A DNA stretch of 64,000 nt, from positions 60,899,249 to 60,963,248 of the forward strand of contig CM047427.1 in the NCBI GenBank assembly GCA_026168455.1, read 5' to 3'. A program made the translations under genes and the position numbers. The notes under the pieces are model-generated. The model did not search any database and was not told the origin of the DNA. It saw only the letters and a list, made by a program, of their open reading frames with translations. Position 1 is the stretch's first letter. Each line of letters starts with the position of its first letter. This stretch comes from Theocolax elegans (Eukaryota; Arthropoda; Insecta; Hymenoptera; Cerocephalidae). Shown here one piece after another: positions 61,400-64,000 of the stretch.

Positions 61400-64000
61400 C
61401 ATCTATCCAGGAGGGATTACCTACTTCGGGGAGTTTAATAGTGCGGTGGTGTTGTCAATATGTGCTTTGACTCTATTGCTAAACGATTTGAACTCGATTA
61501 AGGAACAAAAAAAATCGCAAAAAGTATATTATATTTAAATATATATATATTCATATATATATATTCAAAGAAAAGGCATAATTGGTAAACAGGACACCGA
61601 CTGATATCGCTTGGATATGTAGGGGAGGGGGGATAATTAATGAGCGACACGATGTGGACACTAACTCTTGTATAATGCTTGATGAACGTACTTTTGTTGA
61701 ACATGTTTGAAGAAATTCTATATATTACGAGTGTCGTTTGAATTTAATATTCCAATATACTTTGAAACTTGTACGGGCACTTGTGGTTCCAAAATTGTAC
61801 ACACTTAATACACATGTAAAACGGTGCCGGTGAACGCAAGTACATAGGTATATAAAAATGCGTCCCACAAACATATACGTTGGAAATGATTATCGATACA
61901 CTCGTACTATTTGCAAGAAAGGAATGATTTATAAAAATGAAACGTTGGCAGTACTATCGTAATGTGATGATGGTGATTATTCATTGTAATTTTTTGTGAA
62001 AAAAGGTAAAAACTTCACGAGACACGATTCTTGTTAACGATGTCTGTTATTATTTTTCTCTCAAACTGTGTAGAAAGACCTTGAGATGATTGACATGAAA
62101 TGTAACTTAATCTAGTAAATATTCTGTAATTATTTTTTATTTTTAAATTTTATTTAGATCATATTCTAGAAATATATTACAATTTTAACAGTTTACGTCA
62201 CAAATTGGGTAATTATGAATTAGTGAATTTTAAGTTGATATAATTTGCAAATATGTGTACAATAGTTATATTAGCATTTATTCAGAAGAAGCAATTTTTA
62301 TATTAACTTTATATTTTATGTATTTTTGATTAAAAGCAATCAACTTAAAAGCTATTTTTTATTTCAATGTAATATAAAACTAATTAATTAAATGATGTAA
62401 ACATTAATAACCCATTGAAATATATTTCACATTATTCTTATTGACTTAATTTTCAAAAAAAAATACAATGTTAAAAAATAATTACAGAGATATTTCGCCT
62501 TTAAGCAAGATTACGTTTTTAAAAGTGGGATGTATAATGGCGAAAGAAAAGCTTTCCAGCGGCGAATGAATATCTTTTTATACAAAAAACATGTAGGTCT
62601 CTGCCTCTCCGTCTCTTCCTTCAGCCCTTTTAGGGCAGACTTTTACATATTTTGATAATAATTTTAAGAATTATCCGAGCGATCAAATAAGTTATTTTGT
62701 GATTTTCGTTTCCTTCCTATCAATATGTTATTATCCAACAATTGAATTATGTCGTCGTTCCTAGAAAGTATTCGTTTAAATTACGATAAGAGTGATTATT
62801 CTCGTCTTTGTTCTATAATGTTTAGAATAGACGAAAAGATATTTGAGATAGCAAACGATACATGTTAATTTAATTTGAGGTATGCGACAAATCGATTGTT
62901 GATTGTTTAAATAAAATCTAAACGAAAAAATAATACGATCGAGAGGAGAGACTAAATGGTTAACGGCGATGTGAAATTGCGTTTTACCATTTCTGAAAAA
63001 TTGCGTGAAAAATAAAGGGAAAAATTCTTATGTTGGCGAGTTTGTCTTGTGTAGTTTGCACACACTTTTTAATCATCATTTCGTATTTTTTTATCCCGTG
63101 TGCTTCGAACGAGATACGTTGATCTAGATTTTTGAATTATATACATTGAGTTTTTATTAAGTGTTATTTACAAAAAAAGCATCATCGTGTTTAAAAAAGA
63201 AAAAAATTATTGATTTTGCATACACTATGTTATAGAATTTGTATTGAATTTCTTTTAAAAAGAACTAAAAAGCCAAACTTTTATTTCGTACTCAATTGTT
63301 GTAAAAAATAGATAATACATCTTTACAATACGATATACTGTAATTTGAAAATCTAGATTGTTTAATGACTTTGTGAAACTTTTAAAATGTGTCATTAGCG
63401 ATTAATGTATGTTCTATACTTGTTAGTAATTCAATTTAGAAACTATTCAATTTAGAAATACAACAAAGAAAGAAAAAGTTTAACTTACATTTATCGCTTA
63501 ATAATACTTTTTAAAAGTTATATAAAGAATAATTTTAATTCTTACTATGAGATATTGTAATATTTTCCGACCATCTAATTTCTATTACAGTTGAATCCTG
63601 TAAATTCATTATAGGAATACTTAAATAATTTTGCTTTGAGATTTTGTGATTGACTTTTCTAAAGATTTAATTAAATACATCAGTATTACTAAAATTTATA
63701 ATTTCATATAAGTTCTCTAAATTCTCAGTAAAATATTAAGGCATTTTAAACATTTATTTACATTTCATTTTACATACCATATAAACATTTAAATACACAC
63801 TCACATTTCTAATTTATATATTGTTTTATTTTCAGATCTACATTAAGGAAAATGACAATACATTGTAAAAATTTTAATATATTTGTCAAATAATTAAGCA
63901 ACACTAGAACCATGAAAATATTTTTATTAACACGTTTTGTATGTCTTTAAAATATGTATAGGGATAAAAATATATTATTTAAAATTATAATTTATAGTGA
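61400..64000 (+). other. Presumed YTHDF 3'UTR and downstream AT-rich DNA
   Basis: There is no further coding exon. AATAAA signals occur at several points, for example near 62909 and 63012, so the 3'UTR could be 1.5 kb or longer. An (AT)n run lies at 61536-61566. The transcript end is unknown. Confidence 0.4.

Noticed and set aside
1..64000. CRISPR arrays, bacterial operons, integrated virus or toxin genes
   Set aside because: No regularly spaced repeats, polycistronic clusters or viral domains were seen; the repeats present are eukaryotic transposon remnants.

Overview
The window is AT-rich nuclear DNA of an insect. Genes are split by short GT-AG introns and carry CpG-rich promoters and animal-specific families: a ZAD zinc-finger protein, cullin-4, a YTHDF reader, parvulin-14, mitochondrial intermediate peptidase and a DDX11 helicase. 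The lectin and the ZAD factor point to an arthropod. A hymenopteran is my best guess, from gene style only. I see no bacterial operon, CRISPR array, rRNA, tRNA or viral gene.

Layout, left to right. 0.16-2.4 kb: a nested transposon cluster in which a decayed P-type element with a THAP domain, flanked by a perfect 8-bp target duplication, sits inside a fold-back repeat. 3.1-5.4 kb: ZAD/C2H2 zinc-finger gene (-), whose 3' end is not found. 5.4-17.2 kb: a long stretch without convincing genes, holding repeats and a few GC-richer islands. 17.2-23.3 kb: secreted C-type lectin (+) with a TATA promoter and a 3.4-kb intron. 23.7-25.4 kb: parvulin PIN4 (-). 26.0-27.2 kb: an unrecognised coiled-coil protein (-). 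28.5-33.8 kb: cullin-4 (+). 35.3-40.2 kb: MIPEP (-), divergent from DDX11 (+, 40.8-44.3 kb). 44.3-52 kb: repeats, plus a candidate signal-peptide exon at 48.7 kb. 52.0-53.5 kb: inosine-uridine nucleoside hydrolase (+). 53.75-55.99 kb: a 2.2-kb fold-back element. 57.6-61.4 kb: YTHDF m6A reader (+), with 3'UTR-like sequence to the right edge.

The genes are mostly unrelated housekeeping and regulatory genes, so no multi-gene system is evident. Exon coordinates were read by hand from splice sites, phase and protein conservation, and the phases close in all the complete gene models. The most unusual material is the transposon layer: several non-autonomous elements carry one short motif repeated in both orientations through their arms, and several sit in introns. 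Other points of note are a GC-AG intron in the zinc-finger gene and short upstream ORFs that overlap the start codons of three genes.
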